Assembly (NCBI GenBank): GCA_013289195.1 | Contig: JABDAI010000030.1 | Coordinates: 1-14,817 of the forward strand | Length of the DNA: 14,817 nucleotides | Reading direction: 5' to 3' | DNA from: Verrucomicrobiota bacterium | GTDB lineage: Bacteria > Verrucomicrobiota > Verrucomicrobiae > Opitutales > CG1-02-43-26 | Part shown: positions 1 to 7,488 of the stretch, piece by piece | Layout: each line of letters starts with the position of its first letter | Numbering within the stretch: position 1 is the first letter of the stretch | Notes under the pieces: generated by a model | Seen by the model: the letters and a program-made list of their open reading frames with translations, nothing else | Told to the model about the DNA's origin: nothing | Databases searched by the model: none | Translations under genes and position numbers: made by a program

Positions 1-638
1 CGGGGACATCTGTCGTGCCTAGAACTCCAACGGCTACTAATTATCCGGTATTTCCTATCAATGGATATTCAGTCCCTACTCCAGCATTTAATCAGGATAC
101 ACAATGGCAATCTGTAGTTCCTCAACCGAATTTAAATAGGTTGTATGGTAATAACTATAATCAAAACGCATATCCAGCTTATGGTTCCAATTTGCCATTT
201 AACACTCAAACTAATTCCGTCATTCCTAGCATGCAAACTATGCCATTTCAAAATTATAGCCAACCAGCAGGAAATTTCCAATCAATAAATTATCCATTTT
301 ATCCCTCTGCGCCTATAGGAACTTTTAATCAAGAAGTTACGATGGATGAAGAAGATCCGGTACTCATTAAGTTACAACAGGATTATAATTCTGTCAGCAA
401 TTCTTTAAAAGCTGCTGAACTTAGTTTGATTGAGCTCAATGGGAAAATCGATGCAATAGAAGGAGCTGTGAGCAAATTAAATGACCAGCCTATGCTTAAT
501 AATGAAGATACGTATGTCCAAAATATCAGCGAACTCTATTTTAAGCGTGAAGAGACAGTACGTGAAGTTAAAATTTGCACACAAAAACTACAAGAACGTG
601 AACTTAGTTTAGCATTATATAAGACTAAATTAAGTTAA
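1..638 (+). CDS. Hypothetical Pro/Tyr/Asn-rich protein with C-terminal coiled coil (5' partial)
   Basis: The reading frame is open to the left edge, so the gene starts outside the window. The GTG at 15 is just an in-frame Val in a ...TSVPRTPTA... context and has no ribosome binding site. About the first 110 visible residues are low complexity, rich in Pro, Tyr, Asn, Gln and Phe, with no charged clusters, and look disordered. The last ~90 residues, from about MDEEDPVL, are charged and heptad-like with Leu/Ile spacing (LIKLQQDY, LKAAELSL, LQERELSL) and are probably a helical coiled coil. I recognise no family. The layout of a disordered aromatic/Asn-rich head plus coiled coil occurs in secreted, surface or scaffold proteins, but this is only suggestive. 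A strong hairpin follows the stop, so it is probably the last gene of its transcript. Confidence 0.6.
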   Translation, partial: GTSVVPRTPTATNYPVFPINGYSVPTPAFNQDTQWQSVVPQPNLNRLYGNNYNQNAYPAYGSNLPFNTQTNSVIPSMQTMPFQNYSQPAGNFQSINYPFYPSAPIGTFNQEVTMDEEDPVLIKLQQDYNSVSNSLKAAELSLIELNGKIDAIEGAVSKLNDQPMLNNEDTYVQNISELYFKREETVREVKICTQKLQERELSLALYKTKLS

Positions 639-670
639 TATTTAAGTAGTTCATAATAAACTTCGAAAGA

Positions 671-739
671 AGATTTTTTAGATGCAAAGCGTCAAAATTT
701 TGAATATTAAATTTTGACGCTTTGATTTTAAAAAAATCT
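671..739 (+). terminator. Long-stem intrinsic terminator-like hairpin
   Basis: A perfect 16-bp inverted repeat (685-700 CAAAGCGTCAAAATTT and 709-724) encloses an 8-nt loop. Outside it, AGATTTTTTA at 671-680 can pair with TAAAAAAATCT at about 729-739, with one bulge, extending the stem. The T-rich flank on the plus strand (GATTTT) and the matching T-run on the minus strand (AGATTTTTTT) make it potentially bidirectional. It sits 32 nt after the stop of the first gene and ends 37 nt before the next start, so its obvious role is to end transcription of the first gene. Confidence 0.7.
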
Positions 740-776
740 CGTCAAAACTCCAATTTACTTCAAATATATCTATCCT

Positions 777-1901
777 ATGAAAGATAGAATATATTTAATT
801 TTTACTTACCTAACTTTTGCTTCCTTCGTCCTCTTATCCCTGCATTGCCTTCATTCTAAGAAAATTTCTATTATATCCATTGAACAATTAAAACATATCA
901 ATCCTAATTCCCTCCATTACACTAAAGTACATGATCCCATTCAATTATCATTCGAAAGATTCCCCATTGCCTCTTCAGAGGATTCCACTTACGCAACCCC
1001 TCGTATCCCTGAAACCTTCATACTGCGAATCCCCAAAGCTTATATTTATTCCGACCAAGGGTATGTAATTATAAATAAGCAATTTATGATTTCTGAGCTA
1101 ATATGGCCCTGGTCACCCATCAAAAAATCTCAGGCATGCCTCGAAAATTTACCCCAAGCCCAGAAACTAAAAGGAACAGTACTGGTCCTAGCACAAGAAG
1201 GACATCATAACTACTACCATTGGATGATGGAAATCATACCCAAATTAGCTTTAATTGATCAGCTTTCTTATGACTGGATTTACCTACCACGTATTGATCT
1301 GGCTTTTCAACAGAAAACTCTTCAATGCCTAGGCATAAATACAAGCAAACTCATTCAAGCTGATAAAAACACTTATATAGAAGCCGATGAACTCATTATA
1401 CCTTCCTATGTATCAAAATCCTGCTATTCCCCAAGGTGGGTCTGCGACTATTTGCAAAATAAATTCCTTCCCCTTACCAAAAACTTTTCTGAACAGCAAT
1501 TCTGCAATAAAATTTTTATATCACGGCAAAAAGCCCCTCATCGCCGCATTATTAATGAAGATGAGCTTTTTAATGTCCTAAGACCTCTAGGATTTCAAAA
1601 ATATTATCTCGAGGACCTAGACTTTGTCCAACAAGTAAAACTATTTTCTCAAGCAAAAACTATCGTTGCAGCCCATGGCGCAGGACTAACAAACATCATC
1701 TTTTGCAAACCCAATACTCAAATAATTGAACTATTCCAAGAACGCGAAGATGACACATTTTGTTACTTAAGTCAAACCATGAACCTCAATTATACCTGTT
1801 TAAAAACTACCGAATTCAAAGAAGGTCTCGGTTATTCAGATACCTTACTCCCAATTCAATTATTTAAACAATTTATCTCCAATCATCCAGAAAAATTTTA
1901 A
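777..1901 (+). CDS. GT61/DUF563 family glycosyltransferase, membrane-anchored
   Basis: This is a predicted glycosyltransferase of family GT61 (DUF563), a family that transfers sugars such as GlcNAc or xylose to glycans or proteins. The 374-residue length fits. Residues 5-25 form a hydrophobic N-terminal signal-anchor. Family blocks are visible in order: YYHWMMEIIP at 146-155, IFISRQKAPHRR at 246-257 followed by an acidic NEDEL, and VAAHGAGLTNIIFC at 297-310 (the AHGAGL signature). It lies 54 nt before moxR on the same strand, but a promoter candidate in that gap suggests it need not belong to the Bat operon. There is no Shine-Dalgarno before the ATG (CTATCCTATG). The N-terminal anchor implies action at the cytoplasmic membrane or on an exported glycan. 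Donor and acceptor cannot be read from the sequence. Confidence 0.82.
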   Translation: MKDRIYLIFTYLTFASFVLLSLHCLHSKKISIISIEQLKHINPNSLHYTKVHDPIQLSFERFPIASSEDSTYATPRIPETFILRIPKAYIYSDQGYVIINKQFMISELIWPWSPIKKSQACLENLPQAQKLKGTVLVLAQEGHHNYYHWMMEIIPKLALIDQLSYDWIYLPRIDLAFQQKTLQCLGINTSKLIQADKNTYIEADELIIPSYVSKSCYSPRWVCDYLQNKFLPLTKNFSEQQFCNKIFISRQKAPHRRIINEDELFNVLRPLGFQKYYLEDLDFVQQVKLFSQAKTIVAAHGAGLTNIIFCKPNTQIIELFQEREDDTFCYLSQTMNLNYTCLKTTEFKEGLGYSDTLLPIQLFKQFISNHPEKF

Positions 1902-1910
1902 AAGAATGCC

Positions 1911-1939
1911 TTGATTTTCAAGTAGTTTCAAAATACTAT
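1911..1939 (+). promoter_or_regulatory. Candidate sigma70-type promoter for the moxR-bat operon
   Basis: TTGATT at 1911-1916 and TACTAT at 1934-1939 are separated by exactly 17 nt in the gap before moxR. Each box matches the consensus at 4 of 6 positions. Transcription would start around 1946, leaving only about 10 nt of leader before the ATG at 1956, which lacks a Shine-Dalgarno. AT-rich sequence yields such matches by chance, so this is tentative. Confidence 0.4.
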
Positions 1940-1955
1940 TCACAATTCAACCACT

Positions 1956-2948
1956 ATGATTACTTCACAAATTCCTGAAATTAATGATAAAGTAAAAGAA
2001 GCTTCTTCATGGGTCGTGCTTTTACGCCAAGAGATGGCTCGCGTAATCGTTGGTCAAAAACACCTTATCGATTCACTATTAATCGGTATTTTAAGCAATG
2101 GCCATGTTCTACTCGAAGGGGTTCCCGGTTTAGCTAAAACACTCTCCATTAAAACACTTGCAGCGGCTATACAGTCCCAATTTCAAAGAATTCAATTCAC
2201 CCCAGATCTTCTCCCTGCAGATATTATTGGAACTTTAGTATATAACCCAAAAGAATCAGAATTTTTTACCAAAAAAGGTCCCATCTTTGCTAATCTAATT
2301 CTTGCTGATGAAATTAATCGCGCTCCAGCAAAAGTTCAAAGTGCTCTCCTCGAAGCTATGCAAGAAAGACAAGTCACTATCGGTGGAACCACCTATCCCT
2401 TACCCGACCCATTCCTCGTATTAGCGACTCAAAATCCTATCGATCAAGAAGGTACTTACCCTCTCCCAGAAGCCCAAGTCGATAGATTCATGTTAAAAGT
2501 AAAAATTGACTACCCTGAGCAAAAGGAAGAAAGAAAAATCCTCGATTCCATGGCGACCAACTCTCCAAATCTAACGGTTAATCCAATCATTAGACCCAAG
2601 GAAATTGCCCGCTCCAGAGAACTTATTGATACCATCTATGTCGATGATAAAGTTAAAGACTATATCGTAGAAATCGTCTTCGCTACGAGAAAACCAAGCC
2701 GCAATGGACTTAAACTAGACGACTACATTCAATTTGGAGCTTCTCCTCGTGCCACAATCAATCTAACCCTTGCGTCAAAATCTCTGGCTTTTATTAATGG
2801 ACGTGGCTACGTTACGCCACAAGACGTCAAATCAGTAGCTATGGATGTTTTAAGACATAGAATCATTGTCAGCTATGAAGCGGAAGCTGAAGGTCTCAAA
2901 AGTGAAGACATTATTCAAAAAATCATCAACACCATACCCGTTCCATAA
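1956..2948 (+). CDS. moxR: MoxR-family AAA+ ATPase
   Basis: This is a cytoplasmic AAA+ ATPase of the MoxR type. The family acts as a chaperone or remodeller for VWA/MIDAS-domain partners, here most likely the DUF58 and Bat proteins encoded downstream. The 330-residue length is normal. Walker A is GVPGLAKT at 55-62, Walker B LILADEIN at 114-121, and sensor 1 ATQN at 157-160. The MoxR block GTYPLPEAQVDRF at 166-178 carries the Arg-finger region, and sensor 2 is in GASPRATINL at 261-270. The gene opens the operon and lies 37 nt before the DUF58 gene. The start ATG is the first in frame after a stop-rich gap and has no Shine-Dalgarno. No catalytic residue appears to be missing. Confidence 0.95.
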   Translation: MITSQIPEINDKVKEASSWVVLLRQEMARVIVGQKHLIDSLLIGILSNGHVLLEGVPGLAKTLSIKTLAAAIQSQFQRIQFTPDLLPADIIGTLVYNPKESEFFTKKGPIFANLILADEINRAPAKVQSALLEAMQERQVTIGGTTYPLPDPFLVLATQNPIDQEGTYPLPEAQVDRFMLKVKIDYPEQKEERKILDSMATNSPNLTVNPIIRPKEIARSRELIDTIYVDDKVKDYIVEIVFATRKPSRNGLKLDDYIQFGASPRATINLTLASKSLAFINGRGYVTPQDVKSVAMDVLRHRIIVSYEAEAEGLKSEDIIQKIINTIPVP

Positions 2949-2985
2949 TACAAAAACCTCTCCATAAGCTTCAACTATCACTAAA

Positions 2986-3930
2986 ATGGAGAATCAATCA
3001 GAACTCACAAAAAAAATCCTAAAAAAAGTTCGTCAAATAGAAATTAAAACGAACCGCATGGTTACTGATGCCATGGTTGGCGCCTATCACAGCATCTTTA
3101 AAGGCCAAGGCATGGACTTTGAAGAAGTCCGCGAATATACACCTGGCGACGACGTGCGCTCAATCGATTGGAATGTAACCGCAAAAATGGACCGCCCTTT
3201 TATCAAGAAATTTCGCGAAGAAAGAGAATTAACTATCATGCTATTAATAGACCTCAGTGCTTCCGGTAATTTTGGTTCTGTCCTCGAAAGTAAACGTGAA
3301 ATTGCCGCAGAACTCGGAAGCCTACTCGCCTTTTCGGCTACTAAAAATAATGACAAAGTAGGTCTTATTCTCTTCACAGATAAGATCGAAACCTTTATTC
3401 CTCCCAAGAAAGGCCGCTTTCACGTCCTAAGACTCATACGCGAAATTCTATTCTTCAAACCAGACAATAAGGGAACCAATATCAATCATGCATTAGACTA
3501 TTTTAATAGCGTTATCAATAAAAAGTCTATTGTCTTCTTAATCAGTGATTTTTTGCATAGTAAAAAAGATTTAAGTCAAAATTTAAATCTAAATTTATAT
3601 GAACGCAATGATCTAGTTAAAAACTTACAGATCACTAAAAATCGTCACGATCTTATTTGCGTAACTCTCACGGATCCTAGAGAACTAGCATTAACTCCAG
3701 TGGGAATCATTACCCTTGAAGACTCTGAAACCGGCGAACAAATTGAAATCGATACCTACAATAAAGAAGTTCGCAGACTCTATGAACACGAGAATCGTAA
3801 ACGTCTCAATACCTTCCAGGCAACTTTAAAACAAAAAGGCATCGACATTCTCTCCATTTCAACCGATAAACCCTATATTTCAGCATTAAGAAATTTTTTA
3901 CAAGCGCGCTTAAAAAAAAGATTACGTTAA
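2986..3930 (+). CDS. DUF58 domain protein (VWA-like MoxR partner)
   Basis: This soluble DUF58 protein of 314 residues shows the family signature GQGMDFEEVREYTPGDD at 40-56 and IDWNVTAK at 60-67. After these comes a VWA-like MIDAS motif DLSAS at 89-93, and ISDF later forms the expected acidic strand end. No signal peptide or membrane segment is visible, so it should act in the cytoplasm. DUF58 genes almost always sit directly after moxR, and the pair is thought to work together. Here it is followed after 4 nt by the next gene, so it lies within the operon. No Shine-Dalgarno is visible before the ATG (CACTAAAATGG). Confidence 0.93.
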   Translation: MENQSELTKKILKKVRQIEIKTNRMVTDAMVGAYHSIFKGQGMDFEEVREYTPGDDVRSIDWNVTAKMDRPFIKKFREERELTIMLLIDLSASGNFGSVLESKREIAAELGSLLAFSATKNNDKVGLILFTDKIETFIPPKKGRFHVLRLIREILFFKPDNKGTNINHALDYFNSVINKKSIVFLISDFLHSKKDLSQNLNLNLYERNDLVKNLQITKNRHDLICVTLTDPRELALTPVGIITLEDSETGEQIEIDTYNKEVRRLYEHENRKRLNTFQATLKQKGIDILSISTDKPYISALRNFLQARLKKRLR

Positions 3931-3934
3931 TACA

Positions 3935-4489
3935 ATGGAAGATATCTATGATGTTAAAGGACTCATTGAAATCTTGCCTTTCTGGCAAGAACACCTAACT
4001 TTATTTTCAATAGTCGGCGGTCTCGTACTCATTGGTATCATTTTTCTAATCTACTTCATAATAAAAAAACTTAGAAAACCAACCCAATCTTTAGAAGCTC
4101 ATCTTACCCCCTACGAAAAAGCTATTCGCGATCTAACAAATACTAAAGAATTCCTCCAACCCGGAATGGATAAACTTCTTTCAGTAAAAATTTCTGATAT
4201 CATTCGCCACTATCTAGAAAATGCTTTCCATTTTCATGCTTCGGAAAAAACCACTGAAGAATTCTTATATAAGATCCAGCAAAATATGACTTTTAGTTCA
4301 AAACCCCTTACTAATTTAGCCACATTCCTAGAAATGTGTGACTTAGCGAAATTTGCAAAAATTCAATTTACTCCTCATGATCAAAAAATTTTATACGAAA
4401 AAGCACATCTGTTTTTAACCCAAGCACATCAAGAAGAACCTCAATCGAATAACCTCCTCTCCTCAATTAGCCAAAAAGAAGTTTCATGA
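3935..4489 (+). CDS. Small membrane protein of the bat operon with a BatD-tail-like domain
   Basis: This 184-residue protein has a short N-terminal segment, one transmembrane helix at about 22-44 and a cytoplasmic helical domain. That domain resembles the C-terminal cytoplasmic tail of BatD: TTEEFLYKI followed by LATFLEMCDLAKFAKIQF parallels LHDIEEHL followed by FLKHLFHAADMLKFSG in the BatD encoded at 7489-9306. Small proteins of this kind (DUF4381-like) are found between DUF58 and BatA genes in several phyla, and a BatD-related role in the complex is inferred. The gene starts 4 nt after the DUF58 stop and overlaps the batA start by ATGA, pointing to translational coupling. I do not recognise an agreed gene name. 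Confidence 0.8.
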   Translation: MEDIYDVKGLIEILPFWQEHLTLFSIVGGLVLIGIIFLIYFIIKKLRKPTQSLEAHLTPYEKAIRDLTNTKEFLQPGMDKLLSVKISDIIRHYLENAFHFHASEKTTEEFLYKIQQNMTFSSKPLTNLATFLEMCDLAKFAKIQFTPHDQKILYEKAHLFLTQAHQEEPQSNNLLSSISQKEVS

Positions 4490-5514
4490 ATTTCGAATTC
4501 CACAATCCTCACTATTTATGGCTCTTATTATTAATTCCTTTAATAGCCTTCCTTAAAGGTCGCCCGGGAACCCAATCGGCATCTCTAGTATTTTCCAATA
4601 CCGCCATTGCCCAAAAAGTTTCTAAGCTTAAACCTTCCAGATATAAAAATTTCTTATTTTTACTTTCATTACTTACTCTAACTTGTCTCATCGTCGCTTT
4701 TGCCCGACCTCGATTTTTTAAAGCAGAATCTTTTGTTGAAGCCAGTGGTATCGATATCATTTTGGCTTTAGATATCTCTGGCTCCATGCTCGCTTTGGAC
4801 CTCGCAACACACAATAATCTCGTTACTCGTCTAGATGTTTCTAAAAATGTTTTAGAAGAATTTATTAAAGACCGTCCTAATGATAGAATCGGACTCATTG
4901 CCTTCTCCGGAAACTCCTACCTTGTCAGCCCTTTGACTCTAAATCACGACTGGCTACAAACAAATCTTAAGCGCCTTAAAGTTGGCGTAGGTACACAAGG
5001 CACCGCCATTGGTGATGCAATTGCTATGAGCGTCAATCGTCTTAAAGATTTACCTGCCAAAAGCCGCGTTATCATCTTGCTCACCGATGGAGCAAATACG
5101 ACTGGCCAAATTTCTCCTCTAACAGCATCTGAGATCGCTGCTACCTTTGATGCCAGAATTTACACCATTGCCGTAGGGAAAGGAGGGATAGTTCCCGCTT
5201 TAGATGCTGATGAATATGGCAACATAATTTTAGATCATTATGGTCGCCCTTTGATTATACAAGCAAATATTCCAATGGATGAAGATACTTTAATTAAAAT
5301 CTCTGAACGCACAAACGGAAAAAGCTACAGAGCGACGAATTTAAAGGAACTCAGTGATATTTATAAAGAAATTAATCGTCTAGAAACAACAAACGTGAAA
5401 TTAAGAAACCACACAAATTATCAGGAAGCTTTCATGTTTCCGCTCTACCTTGCCCTGGCTCTTTTATTTATCGAAAAAATTTTAACAACAACACGTTTTA
5501 GAACACTTCCATGA
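4486..5514 (+). CDS. batA: BatA, VWA-domain inner-membrane protein
   Basis: BatA-type aerotolerance protein of 342 residues, the expected length. Membrane segments lie at about 9-25, 54-74 and 317-333, with the VWA domain between the second and third. The MIDAS site is complete: DISGS at 96-100, Thr in GTQGT at 169-173, and Asp201 in LLTDGAN. The N-terminal FHNPHYLWLLLLIPL resembles the usual BatA/BatB start. In the Bat model this domain is a metal-dependent protein-binding module tested by MoxR. The ATG overlaps the stop of the preceding gene (ATGA), and its own stop overlaps the next start in the same way, which supports coupled translation with equal dosage of the partner proteins. Confidence 0.93.
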   Translation: MNFEFHNPHYLWLLLLIPLIAFLKGRPGTQSASLVFSNTAIAQKVSKLKPSRYKNFLFLLSLLTLTCLIVAFARPRFFKAESFVEASGIDIILALDISGSMLALDLATHNNLVTRLDVSKNVLEEFIKDRPNDRIGLIAFSGNSYLVSPLTLNHDWLQTNLKRLKVGVGTQGTAIGDAIAMSVNRLKDLPAKSRVIILLTDGANTTGQISPLTASEIAATFDARIYTIAVGKGGIVPALDADEYGNIILDHYGRPLIIQANIPMDEDTLIKISERTNGKSYRATNLKELSDIYKEINRLETTNVKLRNHTNYQEAFMFPLYLALALLFIEKILTTTRFRTLP

Positions 5515-7484
5515 CTTTTGGCAACATATATTGGCTTTATGCATTTCTTCCCATTTTAGTAATCCTATTATTGAGTTTTTGCTATGCTCAGAAAACCCGC
5601 CACTTGCTTCTTAAATCTTTTGCAGCTCCTGGACTTCTTCCTTCTCTAACTTCCTCTTATAGTAATCGCCGCTATGTCTTAAAATTTTGTCTTTTCCTGG
5701 CTGCACTCTTTTTTATTTTTGCTGCTCTTTCTCAGCCACAATGGGGCTACACTTGGGAAGATCAAAAAGCTAAGGGTATCGACATCCTTTTTGCCTTAGA
5801 CGTCTCAAAAAGTATGCTCGCCCCAGACATCAAACCCAATCGTCTTGAACGAGCCAAATATTCTATTCTCGATTTAGTCAAAAAACTCGAAGGCAATCGA
5901 TTTGGCTTGATCGCCTTTTCCAGCATTGCCTTCCTCCAATGTCCCCTCACTCTCGATTATAATGCCTTTACAGAATGCCTTAAACAAACAGATCCTGGAG
6001 TTTTAAATCGAGGAGGAACCGATATTTCTGCCGCTATTCGCACTGCTATTCCTGTTTTTTCAAAGGAAAACAACTTCAAAATTCTAATTCTCATCTCCGA
6101 TGGTGAAGATCTCGAAGAATCTGGTATTACCGCAGCTCATACTGCTGCAAAAGATAATATCACAATTTATACCGTGGGGGTAGGAACTTCTACAGGCGAA
6201 TTAATTCCCATCAAAACTTCCGATAATTCCACCGACTTCGTTCGCGACACTCAAGGCAAAATTGTCAAAACAAAACTCGATGAACAAACTCTTTCTAAAA
6301 TTGCCCAAGCAACAGGAGGCTTCTACACTCCACTTGGAACTAAAGGCGAAGGATTAGAAAAAATTTATCAATCCGCCATTAATAACATCCCTAAACAAGA
6401 ACTCACTTCCACCCTCCGCCAAGTCCCTACAGAACGTTTCCAATGGCCACTTGCTATAGCCATAATTCTATTTACTGCATCGATACTCCTCTCAACACGG
6501 ACTAAAAGTATTAAAAATATTTCCAATCTACTTTTAATTGTCTTTCTTTTTAACTGGCTTTCCAGCAACCTCAATGCATCCCCTTCAAAAGCTTTCAAAG
6601 CATTTGAATCCAATCAATTTGCCTCAGCCGCACATCTCTATGAAGTAGCAACTCAAAAAAACTCAAACCATCCTACCCTGAACTATAATTTAGGCACAAG
6701 CCTTTATAAAAACCAAAATTATACTGCTGCCCTATCCGCTTTTAATAAAGCCATAAAAACCCAAGACCTTCCTCTCCAACAAAAAACTTTTTATAACATC
6801 GGCAATACTCTCTATCGTCAAGGGCAAGAAACAATGCAAACTAACCCTCAGTCCACCATAAAACTTTGGGAAGATGCTATCAATAATTACCAATCATCCC
6901 TCGAACTCGACCCCACAGATCTTCATGCACAAGAAAATATAAACTTTGTAAAAAAGACAATTGAAGAACTTAAAAAAAATCAAGAACAGCAAAAGCAAAA
7001 TCAGGAACAACAAAAACAACAAGAACCTCAAAATGACGACAATCAGCAGCAAGCTAATAATAACCAACAACAAAATAATGGCAATAAACAGCAAGATAAT
7101 AACAATAATCAAAAAAGCAGCTCTAATAGCCAACAAGATTCTCAAAATAAGGACAGCGAAACTTCCAATTCCTTACAGCAACAAGAACTACTCGCCGATG
7201 AAGACACTCAAAAACAAGATCAACAACAAACACATCAGCCAAACCAAGAAAAGAATCAACAACAAACAAATAATGAGTCCAATACGAATGCTGAAAATTC
7301 AAAAAATTCTCAAACTCAAGAGGCCAAACAAATTTCTGCTACTGCCACTTCTATTCAACCCATGAGCAAAGAAGAAGCAGAAGAACTTTTAAAATCTTTT
7401 AAAAGTTCCGAAAAAAAACTTCCCATTGTTAATGAAAAATCAAATCACCCTTTTATTTCTTCTGATAATTTTAAAGATTGGTAA
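5511..7484 (+). CDS. batB: BatB-BatC fusion: VWA membrane protein with TPR and Q/N-rich tail
   Basis: This 657-residue protein joins BatB and BatC, which are usually separate genes. The BatB half has membrane segments at about 7-25 and 56-74, then a VWA domain with DVSKS at 97-101, Thr170 in RGGTD and Asp197 in ISDGED, and a closing membrane segment at 312-328. A second hydrophobic stretch at 339-354 ending in NLNA looks like the old BatC signal sequence. It is followed by TPR repeats at about 358-475, a Gln/Asn-rich low-complexity stretch at about 485-605, and the BatC-type C-terminal motif EEAEELLKSFKSSEKK at 621-636. The topology of the TPR half depends on whether the second hydrophobic stretch inserts or is cleaved. 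It starts in an ATGA overlap with batA and lies 4 nt before batD. Confidence 0.93.
   Translation: MTFGNIYWLYAFLPILVILLLSFCYAQKTRHLLLKSFAAPGLLPSLTSSYSNRRYVLKFCLFLAALFFIFAALSQPQWGYTWEDQKAKGIDILFALDVSKSMLAPDIKPNRLERAKYSILDLVKKLEGNRFGLIAFSSIAFLQCPLTLDYNAFTECLKQTDPGVLNRGGTDISAAIRTAIPVFSKENNFKILILISDGEDLEESGITAAHTAAKDNITIYTVGVGTSTGELIPIKTSDNSTDFVRDTQGKIVKTKLDEQTLSKIAQATGGFYTPLGTKGEGLEKIYQSAINNIPKQELTSTLRQVPTERFQWPLAIAIILFTASILLSTRTKSIKNISNLLLIVFLFNWLSSNLNASPSKAFKAFESNQFASAAHLYEVATQKNSNHPTLNYNLGTSLYKNQNYTAALSAFNKAIKTQDLPLQQKTFYNIGNTLYRQGQETMQTNPQSTIKLWEDAINNYQSSLELDPTDLHAQENINFVKKTIEELKKNQEQQKQNQEQQKQQEPQNDDNQQQANNNQQQNNGNKQQDNNNNQKSSSNSQQDSQNKDSETSNSLQQQELLADEDTQKQDQQQTHQPNQEKNQQQTNNESNTNAENSKNSQTQEAKQISATATSIQPMSKEEAEELLKSFKSSEKKLPIVNEKSNHPFISSDNFKDW
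6963..7325 (+). repeat. Gln/Asn-rich low-complexity coding segment
   Basis: Within the BatB-BatC fusion, about 120 codons are dominated by CAA/CAG and AAT/AAC, giving clusters such as QEQQKQNQEQQKQQEP and NNNQQQNNGNK. The units are irregular, so this is compositional bias rather than a tandem repeat. BatC proteins commonly carry such a linker between the TPR region and the conserved C-terminal helix. Its length is likely to vary between strains. Confidence 0.75.
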
Positions 7485-7488
7485 CACT

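Noticed and set aside
15..17. GTG as the start of the first gene
   Set aside because: The frame is open through to the window edge, there is no Shine-Dalgarno, and the GTG codes for Val within a continuous low-complexity stretch. The true start lies upstream.
6963..7325. Possible tandem or CRISPR-like repeat array
   Set aside because: The CAA/CAG-rich units are irregular in length and order, with no constant repeat or spacer, and are explained by the coding bias of the Q/N-rich tail.
6961..7365. A 134-codon open frame overlapping the Q/N-rich part of the BatB-BatC fusion
   Set aside because: It is the +1 reading of CAA/AAT-rich codons, giving a Lys/Asn/Ile-rich composition, and has no recognisable motif. 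It is a by-product of low-complexity DNA.
7426..7488. Upstream in-frame ATG for batD, adding 21 residues
   Set aside because: It overlaps the end of the batB coding sequence and places a second hydrophobic stretch before a clean signal peptide. The ATG at 7489, 4 nt after the batB stop, fits the operon spacing better.
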